Source: CBCOTE01 sp965112965
Lineage (GTDB): Bacteria; Desulfobacterota; Desulfovibrionia; Desulfovibrionales; Desulfovibrionaceae
Direction: 5' to 3'
Length of the DNA: 64,000 nt
NCBI GenBank assembly: GCA_965112965.1
Contig: CBCOTE010000023.1
Location: 186,001 to 250,000 of the forward strand
Made by a program: the position numbers and the translations under genes. Positions within the stretch are counted from its first letter, which is position 1. Every line of letters begins with the position of its first letter. Below, piece after piece: positions 51,493 through 61,553 of the stretch. Below the pieces are notes generated by a model. It was not told where the DNA came from. It did no database searches and was given only the letters and a program-made list of their open reading frames with translations.

Positions 51493-54400
51493 TTCTGTAA
51501 CTGACTCTTTTTGAGCATCTCTTCTTTTTTTTAAAGAACATTGTTATAATAGATATTTTTATTGAGAAAGCTTAGATATGGCGCTAATCCCGGCTATTGT
51601 GACTATAGGTAGCCTTCAACGTCTAGACTTGGTAATGGTTGTTTGGCTCTGATATAAACATCAGATAGTTCGCTGTAGCACGGACCTGATTGATCTAGTT
51701 TTGGCGGATTAGATGGCTGCATACTTATTCGTCGATAAATTCACCCAGCCATATTTGCTATGCTTTAGGTGCAATTTAGGCATTATTGACTAAGACAATG
51801 TGACGACTAAAAGGCGATATTGTGACTCTGGTCTATGGCTTCTTTTGTACTTTGACATCGTCATTCATCTTATAATCTTGTAAAATTTATACGAACTCAA
51901 AAAAATTTAATACTTTTGGGTCCTGGGGAGTATGAGTAGTTATTTTTGTTGGCCTGCCATTGTTAGTTCGGTTGGCTGGCACATTATTTTTTGGAAGTAT
52001 GCAATTTGTATCATAATCGATAGAATAGGAGGTAAACAGGGGACACCCACCTTGAGGAACGATTGGTCTATGCAACTATTATCAATAGCCCGAAGACGAT
52101 TGCTGGAAAATCGTTGAAGGTGAAACTGTACCTAAGTCTTTTTGTCTGGCATGCGACATTAGATATTTTTTTAGAAGCTGGCTGGTAGATGTTAACTAAT
52201 TTTTTTGGGGTAGCCTATCGGGTTTTTATTACATCCATCGACATTTTATTTCTACGCTTAGCAGTTATTAACATGTTGGACAATGCGGTGAACACTGTGG
52301 TTCACTTGAACTTGCTAGTGATTTATAGTTACTCCAAGTTAGTTGATCAAGGCTGTTAACGGCTGGTCCGAAGGTGGAGTTTATTCTTACAGCATAGTCT
52401 ATGGTAGCATCACTAAGTACGACTTCTACAAGCATTACGGCGTATCAGAATGTTAGATTATCAATCCCGTGGGTATGCTCATGTACTAGTCGTATAAATT
52501 TGCCACAGGCTTTCTGACTGACCTGCACCTATGGTTTATGAAAGTCTGGCGCTTTAACGCCACTGACTTTCTGTACTGTGCGGCTGTATTCTTTTTTATG
52601 CGCCAGCTGGCCGTCTTGGCAATCCGACATAGCTGCCGCTATCATCTGATCTTGTTTAGTCTGGTATATCCGTTGCCGTCTCTAATAATTACTGTCTAAG
52701 GCTTTAGCACATATGGTCATAGATTGACCGCTGATAGAAACTTTTTTTTTCAGGTTAGCATGTAATTTCCCGGACTATTCTATAGCTTTATATCATCTAG
52801 CTACCGAGTCTTGCTTGCGCAGCTATCTGCTATCAGCACCAGTCGGCCGTAGTTATATCGCATATCAGGTTAATTGCCATACCCTTAGAGACAGTCTGGG
52901 CCTACAATCACACCGTCGTCGGTCAAAACATTCGACTATCCGTTGGGCTAGGTTATCGCCGGCATTTTATTACATTCTTATCGGTTTGGTAGTTGGTGTC
53001 CCGTATTTATCTATTTTTTATGGATCCTTCAATAATTTGAAACTTGGAAGTTTAGGTTGTACTGATGTTGGCGTTGTCGGTTTCTCTGATCTATGACTAG
53101 ACCGTGCTCGTTTTGTTGGGTATCAATATCGTCAGCTAAGTCATCTTCTTGGATATAAGAGCGGATAAAATAGGTAGTACGGATATCATTCTGCGTCCAT
53201 TGGGCCGGTGCGACCCTTCCCTGATGTTCCTTTGTTCAGCCGGTTGAATAGTTTTGGTTGGTCCTTGTCTGACTGTATGGTCATCGATTAGTTGTGGCGG
53301 GTTATGGTGGTCCATTGGCATCATAGATAGACTAATTTTAACTTTGTACGAGCTGGTAGATAAGTATGAGATGTGGTGACTGGACAGATAGGCGTTTATG
53401 AGTGAGTATATTGTAATTTTAGATTTTTTTGGTCAGTCATTGCATATCATGCAGTACACAGATGTGGAGCGGGCGTTAGTTATAGCTCTTACCGTGGTTA
53501 CGAGGCATTAATTTGGCTGTAATTATACAAAATTTTGATTAGCGATAGTCAGGTGAAAATTTATATAGCGAAGGCATGCTACGCGCAGTAATGAGTCGAG
53601 TGGTGTATTAGATGTTTTTTGATATTAGTGGTAATTCAGCGATGAATTAGCCATCTTTTATTAGATCTATCTAATGAAAACGAATCTTGACGAAGGCACG
53701 GGCGACTGTTTGGTCCTGGCTCCAGGCTGAGGTTCGTCCGTGGCTGGTATGTCTAAAAGATTCGATCTAATTCATGAATAGTTTCTGGTACCTTGTTTCT
53801 GCCGTATATGAAGCGTAGGACAATAGATTCGGAGAATTTTGTCATGATTATTGTGAATGAGTATACATGTACATTTTCTACAATAAGGAATTTTGTGACC
53901 TGGCGTGCAGGGCTTTGGCCATGAAAATATTACGACAGCTCTAGAACTTTTGTCTCTATGTCCACGGTCTATTTTTATTGAGGATATATATTGTCGTATT
54001 TCAGTAGTTTTACCTACGAGATGTGACACACGAGGACTTGGTGGCCGTCGTAGACAATTTTGTTGATGAGTCTACTCTAAAAAAATTGGCTGATTCGGTA
54101 TTCTAAGTATAATAGGTCGGTCAGATCACGGTGGAGGAAGTGGGAGTACTGATTTGGTTCGGTTCTATTGTTGTATTTGGTGATAGTGAATTCGAAGAAG
54201 GTCCATGGCAGACGTATATTGGCCTAAAGAATCAGGCGGTGGGTAGGTTCGATAGTTATTAATGCATAATAAGCTTATAGTATCGCCTAGTTGTAGGTGG
54301 CATAGGTGTCAGTAGTTGCGGTGTAGGACCGGGGTTTGCCAGGTGTGCTGGCCTATTTAGTTATACAATTGGTAGCAGCAGTCAATGGTATATCGTTGTG

Positions 54401-55578
54401 CTCGTCATCGACGCGAACTATTATATAATACTGATTTTATTAGTCATGGTCTGGATGATAACGGCATAGCGTTCCTTGAAGACGGTGCTGATGGCGTAAG
54501 GGTGTCTAGGGGGTGGTGGTCTATTTGTGGTGTTTAAAAGGTTCGGCGTCTAATGAACAGATTTTCAAAATTGCACTGTCCAGTACGGACACGCTCCACG
54601 TATTCTTATAGTCCAGCGGATGGTGGTACGAAAATCGTTGTGCTTGTATGGTGGTAACTTATTGAATGCGATTATTTTGATGGTAGCTGTGGCTCTTGAA
54701 TCTTTTCGTTAATGGACCAGCTAATTTAGGATATCGAGGGAGTGACTAGGCCTATCCAGAGTGGTACCGAGGTAAGTGAGAAGAGGAGCAAGAATAGACG
54801 GCTATGTAAGTCGGTCTCATAAGATATGTATTGTAAAAAAAGTTCCTGGCAGGTGAGTACATGGGTTTCGATGATGCCGTAGTTTTGATCTATGATTTTT
54901 GGGTATTCCAAATAAACTATACAGTAGGCAATTCCAGCACATGATAACAATATTAGATGGAGACTGCTAGGTCAGCTAGTATATGAATCTAAATGAGACA
55001 CAGTCAGTGCTGATGGTCTAGTCGGTGTACATGGTGGCGATGAGGATGTGTTTATATTGGGGTAAGGTGGTGTTTTGGTGCACTGGGTATAATTATAATA
55101 GGCTTAGAGTTATCGGGCTGAGTTTTCGGGCTATAAGGAATAAAAGGATGTATTTTATTTTTTTCGTTATTTTGGTCATAATGCGGGTGGTGTCATAGCC
55201 GTGGGCGACGTGGACTATGGATTATTTATTCATGACGTCGGCCCAGGTAGTTTTTAGGAGCTGGTGTTTGGCTTAATAGTGGCCGGCGAGCTTGAGTAGT
55301 TAGCGGGCAACAGTACGTACATATCTGTTGTATTTAAGCAGAATAGGGACAAGCTAACCGTCGACGTAGTCGGTAGCGCTGGTAACAAAGGTTAATTTTT
55401 TTTGGTATGGAAAATTCTATGGTAGTTTTTTTCTTGCCATGACTGTACCTTTAGCTACGGAGTAAGAGTTGTTTGTTATAGGGTGGATTGGAAGAGAATG
55501 CAGTTAAGGGAGTGTAACGGAATTTAGCCTGTTGGAGATTAGTATGCCAGAGCTGTGGATTTATATTAGGAATTGGGA
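51493..55578. other. Eroded region, no intact gene
   Basis: About 4.1 kb between maf and a hairpin near gatA. It contains the relic at 52343-52699 and weaker minus-strand traces (KYNNRTEPNQYSHFLHRDLT near 54110-54175; ATDYVDG near 55370). No RNA gene or mobile element was seen. Confidence 0.55.
52343..52699 (+). pseudogene. Unidentified membrane-protein relic with two in-frame TAG codons
   Basis: A single frame of about 118 codons reads through to a TAA at 52697-52699 and is broken only by TAG at 52454 and 52487. Parts read LIKAVNGWSEGGVYSYSIVY, ITKYDFYKHYGVSE, IINPVGMLMY, FATGFLTDLHLWFMKVWRFN and LYCAAVFFFMRQLAVLAIRH, followed by a hydrophobic LILFSLVYPLPSLIITV. At least two membrane segments are likely. 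Both stops would be glutamine codons after a single C-to-T reversal. Sequence before 52340 has stops. I do not recognise the family. Confidence 0.45.
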
Positions 55579-55621
55579 AGCCAGACTGCTGGACACTCTA
55601 AGAGCATCCAGCAGTCTGGCT
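55579..55621. repeat. Perfect 15-bp inverted repeat (hairpin), 13-base loop
   Basis: The arms 55579-55593 and 55607-55621 are exact reverse complements. The structure lies about 230 bases past the gatA stop on the minus strand. Neither side has a U-rich tail, so it is not a classical intrinsic terminator. It could protect a transcript 3' end or be a remnant of a mobile-element or regulatory structure. Confidence 0.9.
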
Positions 55622-55849
55622 GAGAGTTAGTGCGATAACTGTTTGGCACGGGTAGCGCAAGAATTGATGATGACAGTAGCGTATCTGTATATAGACCGGT
55701 ATCTTGGGTCAATGATAGCATGAGGGAATATCGGGAATACTTGATCAATTATTAGACAATATTAATATTTGGGCTTAATACAGAAAAAAATAAGGTAAGA
55801 TGTTGATAGTTCTTTATTTCATCTTTTTTATGCGATTTTATCAAGTAGG

Positions 55850-57316
55850 TTAGCAGTTAATAGGGCAATTGGGGGCGTCAAAGGCCATCTCTAGCACTCC
55901 AGCTACAGCGTAAAGCCCGACTTCATCGAAGGCTCGGCCGAAGAGTTGTAAGCCCACAGGCAAGTTTGTGTCTGCGGTAAGGCCGGCCGGCATGCATAGA
56001 CCGGGTAGGCCGGACAGATTTAGCGAAACGGTGAAGATGTCCATCAGGTACATCTGTAACGGATTAGTCAAAAAAGTTCCAAGCTGCCAGGCTGGCACAG
56101 GCGAGGCTGCGCTGCATATGACGTCACAGCGTTCTAAAGCCTGTAAATAATCTTCTAGGATTATTCGGCGTACCTGGGCTGCTTTACGGTAGTAGGCTTC
56201 GTAATGTCCTGCCGAAAGTACGTAGGTGCCGATAATGATACGACGTCGTACTTCATCTCCAAATCCACAACTACGGGAGTGTACGTAGAGGTCCATGAGG
56301 CTATTGGCTTTCATGTCGCGCAGGCCATAGCGTACTCCGTCGAAGCGAGCCAGATTCGAGCTGGCTTCGGCCATAGCCATGATATAGTAGGTAGCTACGG
56401 CGTATTGCGTATTAGGCAGGTTCACCTCCACAAGTTCAGCGCCAAGGCCTTCAGCTTTAGCTATTGCGGCGTGCAGCACCGCCTCCACATCTGAGTTTAA
56501 GCCAGTCCCCCATAATTCTTTTGGGAGTCCGAGGCGGATACCTTTGAGATTTTGCCGTGAGGTTGCGGCGGCTATGAAGTTAGGTACGGGTTTATCGGAG
56601 CATGTAGAATCATGTGGGTCATGGCCGGCAATAGCTGCTAATATGGCGGCGTTGTCGGCTATGGTGCGTGTTATGGGGCCAACTTGATCTAAAGAGGAGC
56701 TGTAGGCGATAAGACCGTAGCGTGAGATACGGCCGTATGTTGGTTTCATGCCTACCACACCGCAGAAAGAGGCTGGCTGACGGATGGAACCGCCAGTGTC
56801 TGTGCCTAGACTTCCGAAGCATTGGCCAGCAGCCACTGCTACGGCCGATCCGCCGCTGGAGCCGCCAGATACCCGCGAGTGGTCCCATGGATTTTTAGTA
56901 GGGCCGAAGATGGAGCGCTCGGTAGAGGAGCCCATGGCGAATTCATCCATGTTTAGCTTGCCGAGGATGATGGCTCCGGATTCGCGTAACCGTGCTACGC
57001 AGTGAGCGTCATAGAAGGGTACGAAACCATCTAATATTTTTGACGCACAGGTGGTGGCAGTGCCTTTAGTGGTCAGTATATCTTTGACTGCCATGGGCAC
57101 GCCCCATAGAGGTCGTGATGGGTCGGGGCCAAAACGATCTAGGAGGCGCGCGGTCTCCAAGGCCTGATCAGCCTGTACGCTCACAAATGCGTTTAGGCTA
57201 TGGTTAGTGGCCTCGATTTGGGACAGACAGGCCGTGACTGCATCTTTAGCTGAAACTTCACGGCGGGCTAGGCGACTTTGTAATTCTACAATAGTATGGC
57301 GGATAAGTTTAGACAT
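55850..57316 (-). CDS. gatA: Aspartyl/glutamyl-tRNA amidotransferase subunit A
   Basis: GatA hydrolyses glutamine and supplies ammonia to convert Glu-tRNA(Gln) or Asp-tRNA(Asn) to the amidated form. The amidase triad is visible: Lys78 (PMAVKDILTTKG), the cis-serine in GGSSGGSAVAVAAG (about Ser154) and Ser178 (LGTDTGGSIRQPAS). Further motifs PTYGRISRYGLIAYSSSLDQ and SAGHYEAYYRKAAQVRR fit the family. Full length, 488 aa. The ATG at 57316 has only a weak ribosome site. gatC is 50 bases upstream in the same direction, so both are likely one unit; gatB is not in the window. Confidence 0.97.
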   Translation of the reverse strand: MSKLIRHTIVELQSRLARREVSAKDAVTACLSQIEATNHSLNAFVSVQADQALETARLLDRFGPDPSRPLWGVPMAVKDILTTKGTATTCASKILDGFVPFYDAHCVARLRESGAIILGKLNMDEFAMGSSTERSIFGPTKNPWDHSRVSGGSSGGSAVAVAAGQCFGSLGTDTGGSIRQPASFCGVVGMKPTYGRISRYGLIAYSSSLDQVGPITRTIADNAAILAAIAGHDPHDSTCSDKPVPNFIAAATSRQNLKGIRLGLPKELWGTGLNSDVEAVLHAAIAKAEGLGAELVEVNLPNTQYAVATYYIMAMAEASSNLARFDGVRYGLRDMKANSLMDLYVHSRSCGFGDEVRRRIIIGTYVLSAGHYEAYYRKAAQVRRIILEDYLQALERCDVICSAASPVPAWQLGTFLTNPLQMYLMDIFTVSLNLSGLPGLCMPAGLTADTNLPVGLQLFGRAFDEVGLYAVAGVLEMAFDAPNCPINC

Positions 57317-57366
57317 AATTATTCTTTAGCGATGGGTAATTTTAAGATTTTAGATGTACGGTAGGA

Positions 57367-57666
57367 CTATATGATGCGCGGCACTACGAAGAAGGTATCA
57401 TCCTGTTCTGGAGTATTCTGGAGAATCTCAGCGCGACTGCAACTTTTTATAGCCATATCCTCTCGAAGAGACATTGGGTGCTCCATGGGTATATAGAGAG
57501 GTTCGATACCGACTGTGTCGCATTGACTGAGTTGGTTCATGTAAGCCAAAATATCATTAAACTGATTGACGAAATGATTTAATTCCTTCTCGTTGATGGT
57601 GATACGGGCTAGCTGGGCGATGTAAGAAACATCTTCAGTAGTCACTTGTTTTTTTGGTTCACTCAT
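57367..57666 (-). CDS. gatC: Aspartyl/glutamyl-tRNA amidotransferase subunit C
   Basis: GatC is the small subunit that wraps and stabilises GatA in the GatCAB complex. The 99-residue product has the family opening VTTEDVSYIAQLARITINEK, the central FVNQFNDILAYMNQLSQCDT and the tail LREDMA..., EILQNTPEQDDTFFVVPRII. AAGGAAC lies before the ATG. Length is normal, and adjacency to gatA confirms the call. Confidence 0.96.
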   Translation of the reverse strand: MSEPKKQVTTEDVSYIAQLARITINEKELNHFVNQFNDILAYMNQLSQCDTVGIEPLYIPMEHPMSLREDMAIKSCSRAEILQNTPEQDDTFFVVPRII

Positions 57667-57825
57667 ACCTGTTCCTTATATTTTGTTATTCTAACTCATT
57701 TTCACGGTATCTATTGTTTAATCGTAGAGAAAAATTTTTGAAGGGTAAGTTGTTTAAAATATAACATGAGCAAAGTATACAATAAAAAAATCTTTCCTTA
57801 ATCTATGCACGCTTATATTTTTTTT

Positions 57826-59784
57826 CTATGACCTAGATTCCAATGAGGTCTGGATGAGGAGTTCCTGAGCTGAGGCTGGAGTAAAACCGTCCATATTAGG
57901 CTTAAAGATATATAGATTTTGGTGGGCGATACCATCTTTATCATAGATAATAGGGGCCATACTCCAGTCAATATTCTGGGCGTGAAGAAGCCGACTGATG
58001 ATTGTAGTGTGGTCCCATCCTTCGGGAAGTTGGCCAATACGGGCGGCGAAGCGTGTGAAGTCGTAGCCCAGGGCGGTCCAAAAGTCTGGTTGTACCTGTC
58101 CTGTAGCGGCCAGGCCTTGTTTAAGGCCTTCGACGGCTGGGGCAGTGTTGGCAGCCCACCAGGCGCCGGGGAAAATAGTCCAGCGGAAATCGCGTTCGAC
58201 AATGTAGCTCTTACGGGCTAAAGTCTGGCTCCATAGAGCAGTACCAAGGATGATGGTTCGTTCTTTCTTATGATATAGGAAGTTGGGTACAAGCATTTCG
58301 GCGTGGGTCCAGTCGCCAGGGAGGAAGACGGCGTCGAAATCGCTATTTTTTGTAAGCTGGCCCACTAGATCATACCAGGTTTGGGTATCGGTCGGTGAGT
58401 AGGTGTATATAGACTGGATTTCGATATATTGACGCTGGGCTTCATTTTTAAAGAGTTCGGCCATACGGCGACCGAAGTTTTCCGCGGGATGTAGGATGAC
58501 GATTTTTTTTATGTGCAGCTCGCGGGCACCGAAGTTAAGGACAGCATGGACCTGGTCTTCAGGGCTAAAAAAGAATCGCCAGGCCTGTTGGCCCTCTTGG
58601 ATTGTACCTAGGTCGCTGAGGAAGGCGAAAAAGGCGCACTGAGATAACATTCCTGCGGATTGAATAGTTTTAATCGTATCGATGAGTAATGGGCCACCTG
58701 CGAGGGTAAAATATTTTGGGAGGTTTCTGAGTTTGTCTTGCCAATCAGGAGATTCAGTGTTGATCAGCTTCATAATAATATTCTGGCCGTCTTGGACGAG
58801 TTCTTTTTGGGCCACGCCAGCGCCGCGGACGATCTTCCAGCCGATGTCGCTAATCTTGCCTGAGAGGGGCAGGATCAGCGCTATGCCGGTAGCAGTTGGG
58901 TCAATGTCGGCAATAGGCTGGTCAATGATGGAATTGACCAAGTTTTTATTGATCAGCTGGCCGCGTAGGCGATCGAGCTGCTGTATAGCTTCCATCCAGC
59001 TGATCTGTTTCATAGCCAGACGATGGGCGCGTTCAAGCTTGAGGACAGTGAATGGGAAACTGTTCTGCTGGTCAATGGGGACGAGGGCTTCTAATCCGTT
59101 CAACATGTCAGGTTTGCTAGTTTGGATGCTGGTGAAAAAGGCGGCCTCTAGGTCAGCAATGGCCTGTGGGCCGATGTTTGTAGCGGCGGCGTGCAAGGCA
59201 TATAGGAGGTCCATTATTCTTTGGTCATCTTGAACCTTGCTATATTCTAGCATCAGTGCCATACCGGCGGCGTTACGTAGTCGGAATGGCATACCAGGGT
59301 CGTCTGATAGACGGCTGAGCTCGACGAGACGGGTCTGGGGGTCGCAGATAATTTGGACCGCCTGGAGTGCGGCATTTTGCCAAGATTTATCGTTGCGTCC
59401 TTCGGGTGTTGTGAGCTGCCATTTGTTTAAGGCGGCCTTGACCTCGGTTACGCGGCCGTTAGTCATTAGGCTCAAGGTATATCTTTCCCAGGCCTGAGTT
59501 TTTTCCTGACTAGGTAGGTCGAACTGGTTTAGGATTTGACGGTATAGAATCTCGCTATGATCAGTATTTTTGTCACGCCAGGCGCGATCGGCTTCTTTGA
59601 TCAGACCCCTGTATATAAGGTCTTCTTTATTGAGAACATTCGGGCCGTCTGAAGGTGACAGTGGTTTCTTAGTACAGGATGCAGTAAAAAGTATAAAGAC
59701 TAGCAGCGCTAAGAATAATAGGGCGTGACGATTAGGTCTGGCATGAATGACGAAATATGAAATTGAGGCAATGTCTGTGACCAT
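57826..59784 (-). CDS. Penicillin-binding protein activator/LpoA-like periplasmic-binding-fold lipoprotein
   Basis: The protein starts with a basic stretch and a hydrophobic segment (HALLFLALLVFILFTASCTK) ending in a lipobox, so it should be lipid-anchored. Residues ~25-260 are helical, TPR-like. From about residue 300 a Leu/Ile/Val-binding-protein-like domain follows (ATGIALILPLSGKISDIGWK, VAQKELVQDGQNI, FAFLSDLGTIQEGQQAWRFF, KIVILHPAENFGRRMAELF, DAVFLPGDWTHAEMLVPNFL). This architecture matches LpoA/LppC-type activators of penicillin-binding proteins, so a role in peptidoglycan synthesis is likely but not proven. I chose ATG 59784, 27 residues before the hydrophobic run; an in-frame ATG at 59874 would add 30 residues. 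Product 652 aa. A T8/A8 run at 58503-58510 is in frame. Confidence 0.82.
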   Translation of the reverse strand: MVTDIASISYFVIHARPNRHALLFLALLVFILFTASCTKKPLSPSDGPNVLNKEDLIYRGLIKEADRAWRDKNTDHSEILYRQILNQFDLPSQEKTQAWERYTLSLMTNGRVTEVKAALNKWQLTTPEGRNDKSWQNAALQAVQIICDPQTRLVELSRLSDDPGMPFRLRNAAGMALMLEYSKVQDDQRIMDLLYALHAAATNIGPQAIADLEAAFFTSIQTSKPDMLNGLEALVPIDQQNSFPFTVLKLERAHRLAMKQISWMEAIQQLDRLRGQLINKNLVNSIIDQPIADIDPTATGIALILPLSGKISDIGWKIVRGAGVAQKELVQDGQNIIMKLINTESPDWQDKLRNLPKYFTLAGGPLLIDTIKTIQSAGMLSQCAFFAFLSDLGTIQEGQQAWRFFFSPEDQVHAVLNFGARELHIKKIVILHPAENFGRRMAELFKNEAQRQYIEIQSIYTYSPTDTQTWYDLVGQLTKNSDFDAVFLPGDWTHAEMLVPNFLYHKKERTIILGTALWSQTLARKSYIVERDFRWTIFPGAWWAANTAPAVEGLKQGLAATGQVQPDFWTALGYDFTRFAARIGQLPEGWDHTTIISRLLHAQNIDWSMAPIIYDKDGIAHQNLYIFKPNMDGFTPASAQELLIQTSLESRS

Positions 59785-61553
59785 AGGCGGTGATCCGGGT
59801 TGGATGGAGGCAGAGGCGCTGTAGAGAACGCGGATTGCCTTCTTTCTATCTCGTCCGGTCTGTTTGCAAGGCAACTATCGGCTGTATGCCTGTTAGGGCG
59901 AATTACCGTCCGGGCAGGGGTGGAATAGCTTTGGCTTTGCTCAACGTCTTGATCTAGAATCAATCATGAAGGTGTGTCGTTATTCTATGCGCAGCCCGAG
60001 TTATCTATGTTATCCCTAAGTCGCTTAATCTGTTGGATATGGTCCGATTACAGTGCATAATGACGGAACTGAGCCATCATTTTTTTGGTCATATAAGGAA
60101 AAAAATTTTTCTCTCTAATGTAGTTTTACTGTCTTTGTTCCTAATAAATTATTTTCTCGTCTGCCTATTAGTACTGACTGCTTTACTCTGACCATATTTT
60201 TTAATTTTATCTGGCATACCTGAGTAATTTTAAACTAGGTCCTATTCGGCCGCTGAGTCGATTCGGTGATACGCCGCGTTTAAGCCTGTGACTGCATTGC
60301 TTCTATCTGTAGGTGCTACCGGTTCTTCTTAATTTTCACCCATCAATATATCTCTGACATGGTCGTTAGCTTGATTATCATCCTGAGTGTTTTACTTGGC
60401 TAAAAAGACTGCTGGCTAACTATCCTGTCAGCATACATCTGACAGCACTTGCCCTACTTTTGTTTAGCATCTAGATTATAGCTGCCGGCATGACCTGAGG
60501 TGATGTAACGGTATACCACGACGGCCTGGAGTAACAGACCTTTTGGACTTACGATCGATGTGAGCAACCACGCTCTGAATTGGCGCTGGCAGTTGGCGTA
60601 TGGATCTTAGGCATGACGTTTTTCGCGGTTTGTTGTAATTTTAGATATTTTTTTGAAGGAAGAGAGAGGTGGAGGAAGGAAAAATACTAATTTTTTATTT
60701 TTTTTGATAATATTTTCTGCCATATTCCACAAATAAATGGACCTATTAATAACGGAAATATCTCAGGTTATTAAGTTTTTAAAAAAATATTGCACAAAGT
60801 TAAGAAAAAAAACTATAAATTTGGAACGTAATTTTTATAATTTTAAACACAGTCTAGGCTTATAGCTTTGGCCAATAGATTTGACCGGTAATTAAAATAT
60901 GCCATACCAAAGTATTGCCATTTGCCGTCCAAGACAAACGATATAACCTCTAAAAAAACTACAATCATTGCTATAATAAAAAAGCTTGTTAATCTATTTG
61001 GCATTTGGCCTCATTGTGTATAAGAGTGTCTGTGTTGTGGGCAATGCTGCAAAGATACGGTATGAAAAATATATTTATTAGTGATTATTCACTGCGAATA
61101 ATCCTAATTTACTTACTAGTCTTAAACTGTCAGCCGTGTTGTTGCTATGGCTTCAATTTTTTATCTATCGCTACAAAAGTGACCGCATTGTTCTCTTGAT
61201 TGTATATTGCTCGTTTCCATAAAAAATATTACTGCCATCCGTACTCTACCTTTGCCCACATCCAGCCGTACGCCGCCTCCATCAATGTTGACCGGACACA
61301 GGAAAATTTTTTATACAGATATCTACACCACGCTCTATTTTAATGGATACGCCTGAACCAGAGTAGTATCAAGGCTTATGTTATTCAAACTTAAATATCA
61401 TACCATGCCTGCTCCATTCCGTTTAAAACTAATTATATATTGGAAATACTCTATAATTAAAGTTTAAAGGTTCCTAACATCACATTATTCTTGTATTCTA
61501 AAACTAAACATGTGCTGCGTTAGCATCGGTATCCAAGGTTAGGAGCAGTGAAG
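59785..61553. other. Eroded intergenic region, no intact gene
   Basis: About 1.8 kb between the lipoprotein gene and pnp. Around 60400-60640 the plus strand has protein-like pieces (CEQPRSELALAVGVWILGMT) but many stops. The stretch 60640-61000 is extremely AT-rich. No terminator for pnp was identified. Confidence 0.55.

Noticed and set aside
58682..59233. 183-codon plus-strand open frame opposite the lipoprotein gene
   Set aside because: Antisense shadow with low-complexity Ser/Arg composition.
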